Made by a program: the position numbers and the translations under genes. Positions 10,930 through 21,854 of a stretch of 64,000 bases of DNA are shown here, in pieces. This DNA comes from Doryteuthis pealeii. Taxonomy: Eukaryota > Mollusca > Cephalopoda > Myopsida > Loliginidae. The notes beneath the pieces are model-generated. The model was not told the DNA's origin. It was given only the letters and a program-made list of their open reading frames with translations, and ran no database searches. The stretch covers positions 118,544,412 to 118,608,411 of the forward strand of contig CM042147.1 of assembly GCA_023376005.1 (NCBI GenBank), written 5' to 3'. Every line of letters starts with the position of its first letter. The first letter of the stretch is position 1.

Positions 10930-11202
10930 TAGAAGCACATTGTGTAATGGTTAGGTTCATAGGAAATGGACTTAGCAACCTAAGTTCAAGTCCTGAATGA
11001 GGCTGTTTGAATTTCACATAGCACTAATGCTCTTGGGAAAGGTACCAATCCAGATATGAGTATACTGTATGGCAGACTGAGCTCTTTAACCTTGGTTAGA
11101 CAACCAATCTAGGAGAAGGAAAACTGTATGCAAACCTGTTAAACTCTGCTTAAGAAATTGACATTATGCCTCATCCTACTTATGCAGAGAGGTTGGTAAA
11201 TA
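10930..11202 (+). repeat. SINE-B, copy 1 (tRNA-derived)
   Basis: The head carries TGTAATGGTTAGGTTC (A box) and AGTTCAAGTCC (B box), followed by the family body (CTTGGGAAAGGTA, TTAACCTTGGTTAG, ACAACCAATCTAGGAGAAGG) and the end GAGGTTGGTAAATA. It lies just after the Helitron end. Confidence 0.8.
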
Positions 11203-11339
11203 TATATCAGATATATTTACTGAAATGATTTTTGAAGAATCTAAAATGTTAGTTAAAATACACAACAAAAATTAAGAAAAATTGTGGAATCTAGCATAAT
11301 TTTGATTTATAATTTAACTTTTTCATATATATATATATA

Positions 11340-11612
11340 TTTACCAACCCCTCCACATGAGCAGGATGTGACCAAGGTCAATTTCTTAAGCGGAGTTTAA
11401 CAGGTTTGAATTCAGAGTTTTCTTCTCCTAGACCAGTTGCCTAACCAAGGTCTGCCCTACTATTTATCCATAGCTGGAGGGAGAGTAGAATTCATACCTT
11501 TCCCAAGGGTATTAGCGCTAAGTAAAATACAATTACCACATCCAGGATTTGAACTCTGGGCGACGAGTCCATTTCCCATGACTTTAACCATTACACCACG
11601 CGCTTCCTTTTT
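11340..11612 (-). repeat. SINE-B, copy 2
   Basis: Full-length inverse copy from TTTACCAACCCCTCC to the A box ACCATTACACCACGCGC. A (TA)n run borders its 3' end. Two overlapping frames of 60-85 codons on opposite strands here come from the repeat. Confidence 0.85.
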
Positions 11613-11620
11613 CATATATA

Positions 11621-11760
11621 AGGGAAGATTTAGTTCAGTCATTAGAGCACTAGGTTCCCAGTTTGAAACTAGCCCTCACCAACTCAGCGCCTGAGTATCA
11701 CAGTTTAGATCTGTGCGGTAATGTGGGGAGCTATTGGTAGGAGTGATGCTCCAATTGTTT
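11621..11760 (+). repeat. SINE-A fragment
   Basis: Diverged head (TTTAGTTCAGTCATTAGAGC, CAGTTTGAAACTA) and first part of the body. It joins tail to head with the neighbouring SINE-B. Confidence 0.65.
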
Positions 11761-11779
11761 TTTCATTCATTATTTCCGT

Positions 11780-12480
11780 AAGCTGAAAATTTTTTTTCTA
11801 AATCATCAGGAGTTTGTTTAATGTTTCTTCTTTTGAATGGACAAAAAATTTTCAAGTAATATTAACCTTTATGCAAAGTTTCATTATGTTAAATATATGG
11901 GGGGGGGGTAAATTTTACATGGAAAATTGGTGGTACCTATTGATCTCTCGTGTGTATAAAATATTTTTGTATACCCAGGTTTTCCATCCTTGACCCAGAC
12001 TAATCTCATCCTTTCTCCATCTTGAACATTAATTGAATTTTGAATTTGGGGAATTCTCCTTATATCTCTTCCTAAGATGATTTTTTTTTTTTCATTCTTG
12101 GATTTATTAGAAGAATCAAAAAAGAAGCAACACAATCTCTTTCCTTATAACACCAATAATTCAAGGATAAAGTGTCAATTATTTTTTTCTTTTCAAAGAA
12201 TTCTGTTAGGTATTCAATTCATACTTTAGTACTGTTTATCCTGTAGCTCTGAACAAAATATATATATTGTACCTGGTTGCTCCTTTATGATTTTTAGATT
12301 ATGTCTTAGTTATTGGATATTCTATATCATTAGTATATATTTTATATATTCATATCTGGTATAAAAGCCAGTCTTTACCTCTGTCCATTTCTCTTTGCCA
12401 CTTTATTCTAATATGCACACACATTTTATAATCTTTTTTTGTCTGATATTTTCTTGTGCTTATTGATGATGCATTGTAGT
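11780..12480. other. No supported feature
   Basis: AT-rich DNA. An 83-codon minus-strand frame at 11884-12135 has no recognisable domain, start context or splice sites. No family repeat was identified here. Confidence 0.5.
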
Positions 12481-12496
12481 ATGATTCTTGTTAAAT

Positions 12497-12778
12497 ATAT
12501 TTACCAACCCCTCCGCAGGAGTAGGATGCGACACAAGGTCAATTTCTTAAGCGAAGTTTAATAGGTTTGAGTTCAAGTTTTCCTTCTCCTAGACTGGCTA
12601 CCTAGCCAAGGTTAAAAAGCCCAGTCTGCCCTACTATTTTACCCATAATTGGAGGGAGAATATTTAGATTCATACCTTTCCCAAGGGTATTAATGCTATG
12701 CAAACAGCCTCGTCTAGGATTTGAACTCGGGTCGACAAGTCCATTTCCCATGATGCTAACCATTACTCCACACACTTA
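12497..12778 (-). repeat. SINE-B, copy 3
   Basis: Inverse copy from TTTACCAACCCCTCC to ACCATTACTCCACAC. It has AAACAGCCTCGTC in place of the usual ATTGC segment, a subfamily difference shared with copies at 21855 and 42838. Confidence 0.82.
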
Positions 12779-13224
12779 TGATTCTTGTTAGACAAGGGTG
12801 GTTCATAGGCTGAAAAGTTTGAATGATGACATCATATCTGCTATTGATGATTTTTTTTTACCAATGGGATCCAAGCACTGATGGAAGAAGTGTGTGGCCC
12901 ACAAGTATGTTGAAAAATAAACCTCATTTGGTCACATTCCATGAGAGTATAGTGGGTGAGAGACAGTTATTAATAAGTATTTCGACAAAGTACTCATCAC
13001 ACTATAATAATATATTAGTAAATAGCAGAAAAGACAAAGAACTCATACATTTAACAAAATATGTATTGACACAAAAATTACAATGGTAGTAGAGAATACT
13101 GGGTAATGTCCTGTAAAGGTCCTTTTTTTGAATGTTCATGTAATATAAGTGTAGAAATGTTGTAAGTTTCAAAGTGAGAAAGAAAGAGTATAATGTTTCA
13201 AAGTCAAAGCAGCAATCAGGGAAT

Positions 13225-13226
<2 letters not shown>

Positions 13227-13265
<39 letters not shown>
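13227..13265. repeat. (AG)n microsatellite
   Basis: About 19 perfect AG units at the outer edge of the three-armed inverted repeat. The inner arm junction near 13700 keeps a short (TC)n relic. Confidence 0.95.
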
Positions 13266-13269
<4 letters not shown>

Positions 13270-13945
13270 TATACCTTATGCATTAAAGGGCTAAATTTCA
13301 TCAACGTGAAATGCATGGTGTATTCAGACAAATTGGTTTTGTCATCTACTGATGTCTGAAGACTTCCTCATTTATAAGAAATTGGTCAGCTCCAGAAAGG
13401 AGTTTATTTGATAACTTATTTTAGGCGCAAACGTCTCTGATTGGTCAATAATTAATAATTTTAATATTTCAATTTTTTTTACATGCTGCACAATCCACCT
13501 GCGCATTATTAATTATTGACCAATCAGAGACGTTCGCGTCTAAAATAAGTTATTAAATAAACTCCTTTCTGGAGCCGACCAATTTCTTATAAATGAGGAA
13601 GTTTTTCAGAGATCAGTAGATGACAAAACCAATTTGCCTGAATACACCACGCATTTGACACTGATGAAATTAATGCCCTTTAATGCATAAGGTATAATAA
13701 TCTCTCTCTCTAAAGGCTAAATTTCATCAGCGTGAAATGCGTGATGTATTCAGGCAAATTGGTTTTGTCATCTACTGATCTCTGAAAAACTTCCTCATTT
13801 ATAAGAAATTGGTTGGCTCCAGAAAGGAGTTTATTTGATAACTTATTTTAGGCGCAAACGTTTCTGATTGGTCAATATATAATTAATAATTTTAATATTT
13901 CAATTTTTCTTTTTACATGCTGCGCAATCCACCTGCGCAGAACGT
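13266..13945. repeat. Three-armed inverted repeat
   Basis: Arm 1 (about 13266-13505), arm 2 inverted (about 13495-13705) and arm 3 in the same sense as arm 1 (about 13712-13945) share CCAATCAGAGACG, AACTCCTTTCTGGAGC and the CATTTATAAGAAATTGG segment. It looks like a foldback element plus an extra arm. No coding capacity. Confidence 0.75.
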
Positions 13946-14230
13946 TATTTTTCGTCATTTTACTTTTTATCCTTCAGATTGATAACTTCCGGTAACCACA
14001 AGAGTATTTTGCTCAGCCTATGAACTTTTTTTTTTTATCAACCCTCATAATAAAATAACTCAAATAACTAACCATCATGATGTAATTGTGCAAATTATTA
14101 TAAGTCAATCAAATGCAATTGCATATGAATGTTGATACAGTGTGATTACATCTGAGCATAGATAAAAAAAATTTTTTCAAACACAATGATTGCAATGGAA
14201 GATTGAAAATATAAGTAGTTATGGTTATAA

Positions 14231-14470
14231 TCAGCACGGTTTAGCTCAGTCGGTAGAGTCTTCAGCTGGGAACCTTAAGGTTCCTAGTTCGATACAGGTC
14301 CTCGCCAACTCAGCGTATGAGTACCACAGGGATCTGTGTGGTAAAGTGAGGAGCTGACGCTAACCCTCAGATGCTAAAATAATCTCCTTGATCTAGCACT
14401 AGTGAAAAGGGGATAGGCTTCCTCACTGTATGGCTGATTCCAATATTAGGCCACCCCAACGACTTTACTT
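14231..14470 (+). repeat. SINE-A, copy 2
   Basis: Head GGTTTAGCTCAGTCGGTAGA and AGTTCGATACAGG, body through ACTAGTGAAAAGGGGATAGG, ending near AGGCCACCCCAACGACTT. An R3-type tail fragment (TTGGCATTAAATAACCCACT to AAACCAAACC) follows at about 14505-14566. Confidence 0.85.
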
Positions 14471-14799
14471 ATGGTTATAATTAAACATTTATAAATGAAT
14501 CAAAATTTGGCATTAAATAACCCACTAGGAGTTGATATGCTGTTAAGCAAATAAACCAAACCAAAGTATTCAAGTGTGACTAGATGTTATTATCCCACTG
14601 AGAAATATTCTAATTTTATGGACACATGAAGTTGGAAAAAAAATCATCAAAATCAAATTAATACAGCAATAAAAAAAAAATTATTCCGCCAAGCACAAAT
14701 AAACCATATTGTCATTTTCTGTTTTCTAAAAATATCACTTGATCATACAGCATTGTATTCATGGCACATTTAACTCTTGTATAAACCACCATTTTTAAC

Positions 14800-15385
14800 T
14801 TGGAAAAAAAAAGAATTTTTTTTTTTTTTTTTTTTTTTAAATTATTAGAGGAAATCAAGTGGAACAATTTTGTTTATTGTTGTTCTTGGCTTATTCCCAA
14901 ACATCACAATAAATTTGTGTTCTCTACTCAGATGTATGACTATGGCTCTTGTCTTTGTTTTAAAAAAAAAAAAGAAATAAAATAAAAAAAGATGTATGAT
15001 TATCAGTAGAGATCATTATTGCTACTTTTAGAGATTCAGACAGTTTAATTCCATCTGTTTTTATCAATATGGACACTTTTCTCCATTTTTGGCTTTTTCA
15101 TTTTTCATTGGGTTGTGTTCCAGTTTTTTTTTTTTTCAAGTTAGTAGTAGTGAGACTACTTTGGTGGACTAATCCACGGATTCCATCCAAATGTAAAAAA
15201 AAAAAGTTGACCAGAAAGCTTGAAAAGATTGTTAATAAAATTGTTAAACAGGGAGACATTTTTTGTCTTTGATTAAAAAATTCATTGTCTGTATTAAATA
15301 TCCCAAATTCAAAAAAAAAAAAAGAAAAGATTTAAAATCTTTTCTATCATTTTGGTTTTCTTAGTTTTATATATTTATTTATTTT
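14800..15385. other. Low-complexity DNA plus a fragment of the 16.4 kb repeat
   Basis: Poly-T at 14818-14839, then T-rich DNA. 15138-15265 shares GCTTGAAAAGATTGTTAA and neighbouring text with 16450-16530, the HHR-like G repeat. No gene seen. Confidence 0.5.
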
Positions 15386-15386
15386 G

Positions 15387-15552
15387 CTTGACGCATAATG
15401 GTTAATACCTTAGGAACTGGACTCAGTGACTTGAATTCAAATCCTGGATGAGGCTGTTTACATTTCACATAATGTTAATTTCCTTGGGAAAGGTGTGAAT
15501 CCAACTATTCTTTCCCCCTCCCCCAGCTATGGGTAAATAGTAGGGAAGACCT
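15387..15552 (+). repeat. SINE-B 5' part (3'-truncated)
   Basis: Head GCATAATGGTTAATACC and ATTCAAATCCTGGATGAGGC, body to TATGGGTAAATAGTAGGGAA, then lost. Confidence 0.7.
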
Positions 15553-15985
15553 AAAAAAAAGTAGATCTGGAGAGGGATGAGCTCCACCAGGCTATTCTTG
15601 CCAAAGACATGCTATATAAGTATCCCGACACACCTACACCCACACACCAGGTAATGGGACCATTGAGAGAGAGAGATTCTGTTTCTAGAGTTTCTTGGAA
15701 TATATTCAAGGCTGTAATCAGTTTTAACCACTTGGGAATTTTTCTCCATAAAAAAAAATCTAATCTCCATCTCTGAAGTTTCTATAATATTATCAATATC
15801 AATTTTTGATGTCATGTTGAAGCAATCATTATTTTTACTGGCTTCATCACCAGATTATAAATTGTCTTGAATCAGCATCAGATTTAATGCCAGAAATATC
15901 ACACAGTTCCTCACAAATATATGCACACTGTTTCTTCAGGAATACAGAGATCTTTAAATACAAGGATGTTCTTTACTGACTACAG

Positions 15986-16003
15986 TTATATATATATATA
16001 TAC

Positions 16004-16070
<67 letters not shown>
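15986..16070. repeat. (TA)n/(TG)n microsatellite
   Basis: TA run with a (CATA) patch, then about 10 TG units. Long frames called through it are repeat artefacts. Confidence 0.95.
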
Positions 16071-16071
<1 letters not shown>

Positions 16072-16084
16072 TTGGGCAGCATTC

Positions 16085-16546
16085 TTTCATTTATACATGT
16101 AGAATTAAACAAAAGACATGTCTCCTGTTTAACAATTTTTTCAAGCTTTCTGGCCAACAAACAAACTTAAAAAGAAAAAAGAAAGTTGTAACACTGGTTT
16201 ACAAAGAAATTGAAGCAATCACAGGATGTTATTTACTGACTACAGTATATATATATATATATGTGTGTGTGTGTGGTGTGCGTATTTGGGAAGCATTCTT
16301 TTCAAGCTTTCTGGTCAACTTTTTTTATATTTGGATGGAATCCATGGATTAGACCACCAAAGTAGTCTCACTATTACTAACTTGAAAAAAAACTGGAACA
16401 CAAACACATCAACCCTGATGATGGCACTTCGAAGTACCGAAAGTACTTGGGATAAAAACTTTAGTGGACTAATTCAAAATGTAAAAAAGTTGGCCAGAAA
16501 GCTTGAAAAAATTGTTAAACAGGAGACATGTCTTTTGTTTAATTCT
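16085..16546. repeat. HHR-like repeat G, inverted segments
   Basis: Plus-strand core: CTGATGA at 16415-16421, one T, a stem GG.ACTT/AAGT.CC, then GAAA at 16439-16442. GTTAAACAGGAGACATG near 16514 is inverted near 16107-16140, and the GGCCAGAAAGCTTG segment also occurs inverted. The outer borders are (TA)n/(TG)n and (CA)n/(TA)n. Confidence 0.5.

Positions 16547-16599
<53 letters not shown>
16547..16599. repeat. (CA)n(TA)n microsatellite
   Basis: About 10 CA units run into (TA)n, mirroring the (TA)n(TG)n tract at 15986-16070. Confidence 0.95.
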
Positions 16600-16600
<1 letters not shown>

Positions 16601-17075
16601 TAGACAAAACTGGTATTAGAGAAAAGTGAGTTTGCAAGGCAAATCAAAATTTAAAAATGAATATGGGGGGGAAAAAAAAGCATTAAAATCATTTTGTAAA
16701 ATTTATAAGAAAGGGAACATTTGACTTAATTGAAATTTATTAAGAGAGAAGATGTTGGCTGCTTATGAAACTTTGCATACAAATCCTTTTCATAACTCTC
16801 CAATCTCTCTCTCTCTCTCCTCCCTGAGAAACTAACATATATAACATGGAAGTAATCAAGATATACATAGAGAAGGTAAAAGTGATATGCAGAATATGAA
16901 GTAAGAGACGGGTCAGTTTTTGACTTAATTGCAAATTACGACTAATCAGAACCAATTAAAATAGATTTTTTTTTTCAAACATATCTCAATCCTAAAACTA
17001 AAGAATATTTTAGTATAACTTTCGTGTCATTAAACTAGGAGGCAAACATTAATTCGCTCAGCTTTAGTATAATAA
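16600..17075 (-). mobile_element. Helitron-like element, hairpin lost
   Basis: Related throughout to 58676-59236: CTAGACAAAA at one end, TTAATTGCAAATTACGACTA in the centre, GCTCAGCTTTAGTATAATA at the other. The hairpin next to CTAG is absent here, so it looks like a decayed copy. A minus-strand 71-codon frame inside is spurious. Confidence 0.6.
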
Positions 17076-17085
17076 TAATAAAAAT

Positions 17086-17121
<36 letters not shown>

Positions 17122-17162
17122 AGAGAAAGAAATAATATTTTCACAAAATATAAGTAAAAAAA

Positions 17163-17417
17163 AAAGTAAAGTCGACGGTGCGGCCTAAAGTCGGTATCAG
17201 CCAGTCAACGAGGGAGTCTGTCCCCTTTTCAATAGCGCTAGACCAAGGAGATTGGTTCTTTTTAGCATCTGAGGTGGAGCGCCACACCTACCATCAGCTC
17301 CTTACTTTACCGCACAGATCCCTGTGCTACTCATACGCTGAGTGGGCGAGGACCAGTATCAAACTAGGAACCTTGTGGTTCTAGCCGAACGCTCTACCGA
17401 CTGAGCTAACCCCGGTC
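17163..17417 (-). repeat. SINE-A, copy 3
   Basis: Full inverse copy. The A box reads ACCGACTGAGCTAACC near 17396-17411 and the B box GTATCAAACTAG near 17356. Confidence 0.85.
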
Positions 17418-17711
17418 ACAAAATATAAACATACCTTATCAGTTTATAAGTATTTTTTTTCTTCTTTTCGGCCTTTAAGAAGTATGCTATATCATGTAAG
17501 TAAATGGGGGAACAGTTATGGTAGAAGATGGAATCAGTAAATAAAAAAACAGCAGAATGGGTGCTGAGTGATATAATGAAAGTGTGAAACAATGGTAGGT
17601 GAAAGTGGAGTAAAAGGAGGAGCTTGAGAAATGGGATTTCTAGATCTCTCTGGGGTGAGGTGTCAAGTAGATACACATGAACCCTAATATACATAAAGCA
17701 TTCTGCTTAAA

Positions 17712-18160
17712 ATGTATTTTTTTTTCCTCCTTCTTCATCATAAAACAATCTCTCGCCAACCTTCCCTATCATTCATTGCTTCTGGGACATCCTCTGCGCA
17801 GCATCCAGTATCCATACACAGCCGGTCAATGTATGTCTTTGCTAGTCGACCTACACTCGCATGCCCATGTGATGGCTTCCACAGAAGAATGTCACTTATG
17901 AGTTCGTCCTTGCTTCTTCAGCAGTGTCTTGTTTGCCTTACACGGATGACTTGTGTGATATGGGGCAGGTCGCCGTACAGCTGTTTTTTCGTGGGGTGTT
18001 GTTTCCACGTCTTGTTTAAGACTGCATGCAGCATTCTTGTGCAGCTACTGTCTAGTTTATTCTCCAGTCACTTTGTTAGGGTCCAGGTGGTGCAGCCGTA
18101 CAGTAGCACTGATACAACTATGGCTTTAACAAATAGAATTTCAGTATATTGTTTGTAGTA
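17712..18160 (-). pseudogene. LINE reverse-transcriptase C-terminal fragment
   Basis: On the minus strand the frame reads AIVVSVLLYGCTTWTLTK, then LENKLDSSCTRMLHAVLN, TWKQHPTKKQLYGDLP and SKDELISDILLW, ending near DREGWRE. This is the characteristic tail after the palm domain of non-LTR retrotransposon polymerases (LLYGC.tW.l). Two in-frame TGA codons, one after TLTK and one before RSKDEL, break it. The catalytic region is absent, so this is a 5'-truncated dead copy. Confidence 0.82.
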
Positions 18161-18224
18161 AACATTTATGTAGTGTTTCTGATCCACTATTGATTTATAT
18201 TTAAGCTATTTTACATCAAGCCCT

Positions 18225-18785
18225 AGCATCTATATGATTGTCGCGAACCTATTGCCCTTATGGCAAGCCCCAAACCCTTTTATCATATATATCAATATTC
18301 AAAGCATTTTTCCATGGCATGCAACACTCTACTGAAGGTTGTTTTAGAGTTCATGGGCTGGCAAGAGGCTTGGAGACCCCCTCTGATCAATCAGTTGGTC
18401 ACGTCAAGCCCTAGCACCTATATGATTGTCCCGACCCTATTGCCTTTATGGCAAGCCCTAAACCCTTTTATCATATATGTGCTAGAAGGCAGTGGCTGAA
18501 TGTCTTCATGTTCTGGAAATGACGTTAAACTCTAACTGATGGTGAGGTTCCAGTTCTAGAGGTTTGGGAAATGTGGAGCACCTCTTCATTACCATTGTTC
18601 CAAGGTCCACTCTGACCCAGAGTGGTAGTACCTGTTAGGGTCCCATCTATGGGTTAAATAGAAAATTTGTTTACAAAAGAAATTGAGTTTAAACAATTTT
18701 CTTTCAAACTATCATATCTGTCAAAACTTTGCCGGCATTAAATGACCCACTGTGGTTGATATGCCATAAAACAAAACAAACAAAC
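18225..18785 (+). repeat. R3 repeat, near-complete copy
   Basis: Contains CACGTCAAGCCCTAGCACC, the TATTGCCTTTATGGCAAGCC segment, GGTCCACTCTGACCCAGAG, GGTCCCATCTATGGGTTAAA and the tail GATATGCCATAAAACAAAAC. An extra 5' duplicate lies at 18216-18290. The AAAC-rich tail suggests a retroposed element; no coding frame was recognised. Confidence 0.75.
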
Positions 18786-18942
18786 AAATGAAAGCATTTT
18801 TCTACAACCAATTTAAAAAAAAATTTTTTTTTCTTGCAAGTTAAGCAGCTATGAGCCAGTTCAATACTTAGATGGGTGATAATTTAATCAACATTAGGTA
18901 CTGTAAGTAACGACATATCAAAATGACTCGATTTGGCATTAA

Positions 18943-19488
18943 CTCTTAACATCCTGTTGATAATTTTCTAAGTCCAGAATCCCATTTATCTAAGGATTTA
19001 TCAATAAATGGCTAAAAATGGCCTTTTAATTTAAAGTTACCTGTTATTTCCCTTAAATCAAAGACTTCTAAATGTTTGATTTTACATTTAACCAAAGGCT
19101 ATCATTTGGGGCAAATTAGGAAAATGAATGTGACTTCCAGCCGGGTGGAATGAGATGGTATAGGATGTTGGCTGCGTGGTATAGGATGAAAGCGCGTGGT
19201 GTAATGGTTAAAGTTATGGGAAATGGACTCGTCGCCCCGAGTTCAAATCCTGGACATGGTAATTGCATATCACTTAGCGCTAATACCCTTGGGAAAGGTA
19301 TGAATCCTACTCTCCCTCCAGCTATGGCTAAAATAGTAGGGCAGATTGGGCTCTTTAACCTTGGTTAGGTAACCGGTCTAGGAGAAGGAAAACTCTGAAT
19401 TCAAACCTGTTGAACTCCGCTTAAGAAATTGACCTTGTGTCACATCCTGCTCGTGCGGAGGGGTTGGTAAAATATAGGATGTTAAGAG
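18943..19488 (+). mobile_element. piggyBac-type MITE, copy 2, carrying a SINE
   Basis: Inverted ends CTCTTAACATCCTG and AGGATGTTAAGAG. TTAA is duplicated at 18939-18942 and 19489-19492, and rejoining the flanks at TTAA restores the R3 phrase GGCATTAAATGACCC. So the MITE entered an R3 tail. A SINE-B sits near its right end. Confidence 0.88.
19189..19472 (+). repeat. SINE-B, copy 5, with 9-bp target duplication
   Basis: Head GTGGTGTAATGGTTAAAG and GAGTTCAAATCCTGG, body to AGGGGTTGGTAAAA. Flanked by TATAGGATG at 19180-19188 and 19473-19481, showing insertion into the MITE after the MITE had settled. Confidence 0.9.
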
Positions 19489-19489
19489 T

Positions 19490-19548
19490 TAAATGACCCG
19501 AAAAGGGTTGATATGCCATAAAACAAAACAACCAACCAACCAACCATC
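19490..19548 (+). repeat. R3 tail resumed after nested insertions
   Basis: TTAAATGACCCGAAAAGGG through ATATGCCATAAAACAAAACA and a (CCAA)n tail. It continues the R3 text interrupted at 18942. Confidence 0.75.
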
Positions 19549-19924
19549 TGAAAAGGGTTATAATATATATTGAATCAGTAAAAGATGATTGAAGATAATC
19601 AAACTAGACTGTGCACTGTTTTTTTTGTTTGTTTGTTTTTTTGCATGTTTTTGTTGTGTGTGTGTGTGTGTGTATACTTGTATGCAAATATCAATTACTC
19701 TCTTGGATTGGCACATTACCTGTTTTATATTGACCACTTGACCATTTGTAATATTGACCACTTGACCATTATCCAGTTCTTGTTTAACCAGGTCATATTG
19801 ATACAATTCAAAGTGGAATTGGTTTGTTTTGTACTTTTCTTTATACTTTTTTTGTTTTGTTTTTAATCTTGTGCATTTGGAACAGAAGATTTTTCCTATT
19901 TTTAAGACGAGAAGAATTTCTTAG

Positions 19925-20650
19925 TTATAACCTTCAAAAATCTAGCATCAGAACTCCCCCACCCTTATTGTTTGGGGACCGCATCCAAATTTTTATATTT
20001 CCTTGATATTCCTTTAACAAATTCACCTACAATCTCAAATACGACTTCTGCAGGCACTCTCAAACCGTCCTTCGGGGCGGAGGTCCAGTGAGCTTCGGCC
20101 ACTGGACCGGTGAGTTGTGTTAAATTAATAGCATCAATCCCAGGGGGCTACCCCCCCAGGCAATACCTACCCCCAAGGGGGCAGGGCTGGGTTTATTGCC
20201 CAGCACCTGAGGCGCCCCCCTTGAGGGGGAATGCCGAAGGGATCGACACAATTTTTGTTCTCTCCTACCCATTAGCTTCGGCTTGTGGGTGGGCCCACGT
20301 TAAAACGTGGCCTTGTGCCCAGTCCATACAGGTGGGGTATGAGACAAATAAACTCAAATACAACTTCCACTATGCCTTCTGCAAGAACTGAAGCATCCAC
20401 TGTTCCATTGGTGCAAGTGTCAAATTAGCAAGATGGGATGTTCCATCACAGAGAATTTCATAATTTTTTCATGCAGTGGGTTTGGGGACCATATGCAAAT
20501 TTTTATATTTCCTTGATACTCCTTTGACAAATTCACCCACAATCTTGAATACGACTTCTGCTACGCCTTCTGCAAGAACTGACACGTCCACTGTCCCATT
20601 TGTTTGAGTCTCAAATTAGCAAGCTGGGATGTTCCGTCACAGAGAATTTC
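19925..20650 (+). repeat. Repeated LINE 5' region with GC-rich hairpin chain
   Basis: A segment with TTTTTATATTTCCTTGATA and ACGACTTCTGC occurs near 19990-20055 and 20500-20580, and the following TCAAATTAGCAAG...GGGATGTTCC phrase occurs near 20423 and 20611. Between them 20065-20340 is far more GC-rich than the surroundings and folds into consecutive hairpins: GGTCCAGTGA/CACTGGACC, CCCCC/GGGGG pairs and CCACGTTAAAACGTGG. It leads into the LINE endonuclease fragment. Confidence 0.5.
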
Positions 20651-20930
20651 ACCATTTCGCATGCTAGAATGTCCAAACTCTAAAACTTGAAGAAACACAA
20701 GCTTTTACAATGCACTCACTTCATCAGTATGACATCAATATTGCCTGCCTCTCAGAGATACGGTTACCAGATTAGTGGCTGTCACACCATCAAGATTCCA
20801 CAGGCAGATGTATCCTATCATTTCTATCACAGCGGCCCTACTGACAACTCTGGACATCATGGTGTAGCCTTTGCATTCAAGATACGCTGAATTCGTTGGG
20901 TGGAGCTGTCTCAAGTGACCCAAGGTGAAT
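20650..20930 (+). pseudogene. LINE APE-type endonuclease fragment
   Basis: One frame gives QYDINIACLSEIRLPD, matching the conserved Asp-Ile-Ala-x-Leu-Ser-Glu-x-Arg strand of retrotransposon endonucleases. After a frameshift near 20770 a second frame gives YHFYHSGPTDNSGHHGVAFA, the later block ending in HGV.fa. The rest of the endonuclease and the reverse transcriptase are absent. A dead fragment of a non-LTR retrotransposon. Confidence 0.75.
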
Positions 20931-21115
20931 GACATAGCAGTTACAGTAACAGTAAACTCCCACCGACTTTAGATTCAACCAAATCACTGAATAAGTAAAA
21001 ACAGAATTTTAATAAACTAGCTACCTTATAGAACTAATTTATTGCTTGGCACCTAATATCCAATACCATTGTTACTTAATATTTCTTTTTCATTTTAGAT
21101 AAATAAGGGTATATT

Positions 21116-21507
21116 TCTATTTATTAATAATGGAGATTCGCTTCCGGTTTTTGTCTGTAACAAAAACTACGTCACTGCTTACGTCACACTACCTAAAATC
21201 GTCATAACATAGAATAAATTTGAGCATGCAATGCTAGACAGTCCTCATTGGTTTTTTAAACAAGTTTTAATAGATATATACCTGGTTTTATCTATCTATC
21301 TGTATATAGTTTGTTTTATTTTAATATATACTTAAAGTTCTCAGAACTATGTTTCCATTTCAATTTTTTAATTTTTTACTCCTTTAATAAATTTGATGAT
21401 TTTACTTTAATTATGATACAAACTCACTGATATTAAATTTTCAACTCCCATCCTCTCAGGCAATATTTATTTTACATCGCCCAGAGGGCGATTTTTTATT
21501 TTCCTAG
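21116..21507 (+). mobile_element. Non-autonomous Helitron, copy 4
   Basis: Same 5' phrase as copy 3 (ATTAATAATGGAGATTCGCT) and a perfect six-base hairpin TCGCCC/GGGCGA at 21477-21491 followed by 12 bases and CTAG before T. The base before TC is T rather than A. Confidence 0.8.
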
Positions 21508-21551
21508 TTTAAATAATAATGATAATAAAATATAGATATACCAAACCCTTC

Positions 21552-21854
21552 TGTAGAATAATCATACTAGTTCCAATTACCGTTGAATTGGTAAGACAAG
21601 GCAGCAAGCAGTCGTAACTTAATACAAACCTGAATTGCTGCAAATACTACTGCAAAATGGCAGGTTATTTATGAAACCTCAGAACATCATACAAACCAAG
21701 CAGCCAATCAGGACTCATGGAATGGAATCACCCAAATGCATGAGTGGACTATTCTGAATTCCCATAAGTACCAGTTGTCTTGACACTGGTTCAGTTGTGC
21801 TTGGCTAGCTGCTGTTGTTCAAATCAATAGTAGACTGACTGACTGACTTCAATA
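21552..21854 (+). repeat. R5 repeat, copy 1
   Basis: About 300 bp, closely matching 29906-30216 from TGTAGAATAATCATACTAG to (GACT)n then TTCAATA. The number of GACT units differs (three here, five there). The class is unknown. TG at the start could fit an LTR edge, but no second LTR or primer site is evident. Confidence 0.7.

Noticed and set aside
11884..12135. 83-codon minus-strand frame
   Set aside because: Plausible-looking peptide but no recognised family, no supporting splice or start context, and it spans homopolymer runs.
15921..16352. 143-codon plus-strand frame
   Set aside because: Runs through (TA)n and (TG)n microsatellites (Tyr-Ile and Cys-Val runs) and repeat fragments; no domain.
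17712..18158. 148-codon plus-strand frame
   Set aside because: Antisense to the LINE reverse-transcriptase tail, whose conserved motifs are on the minus strand.
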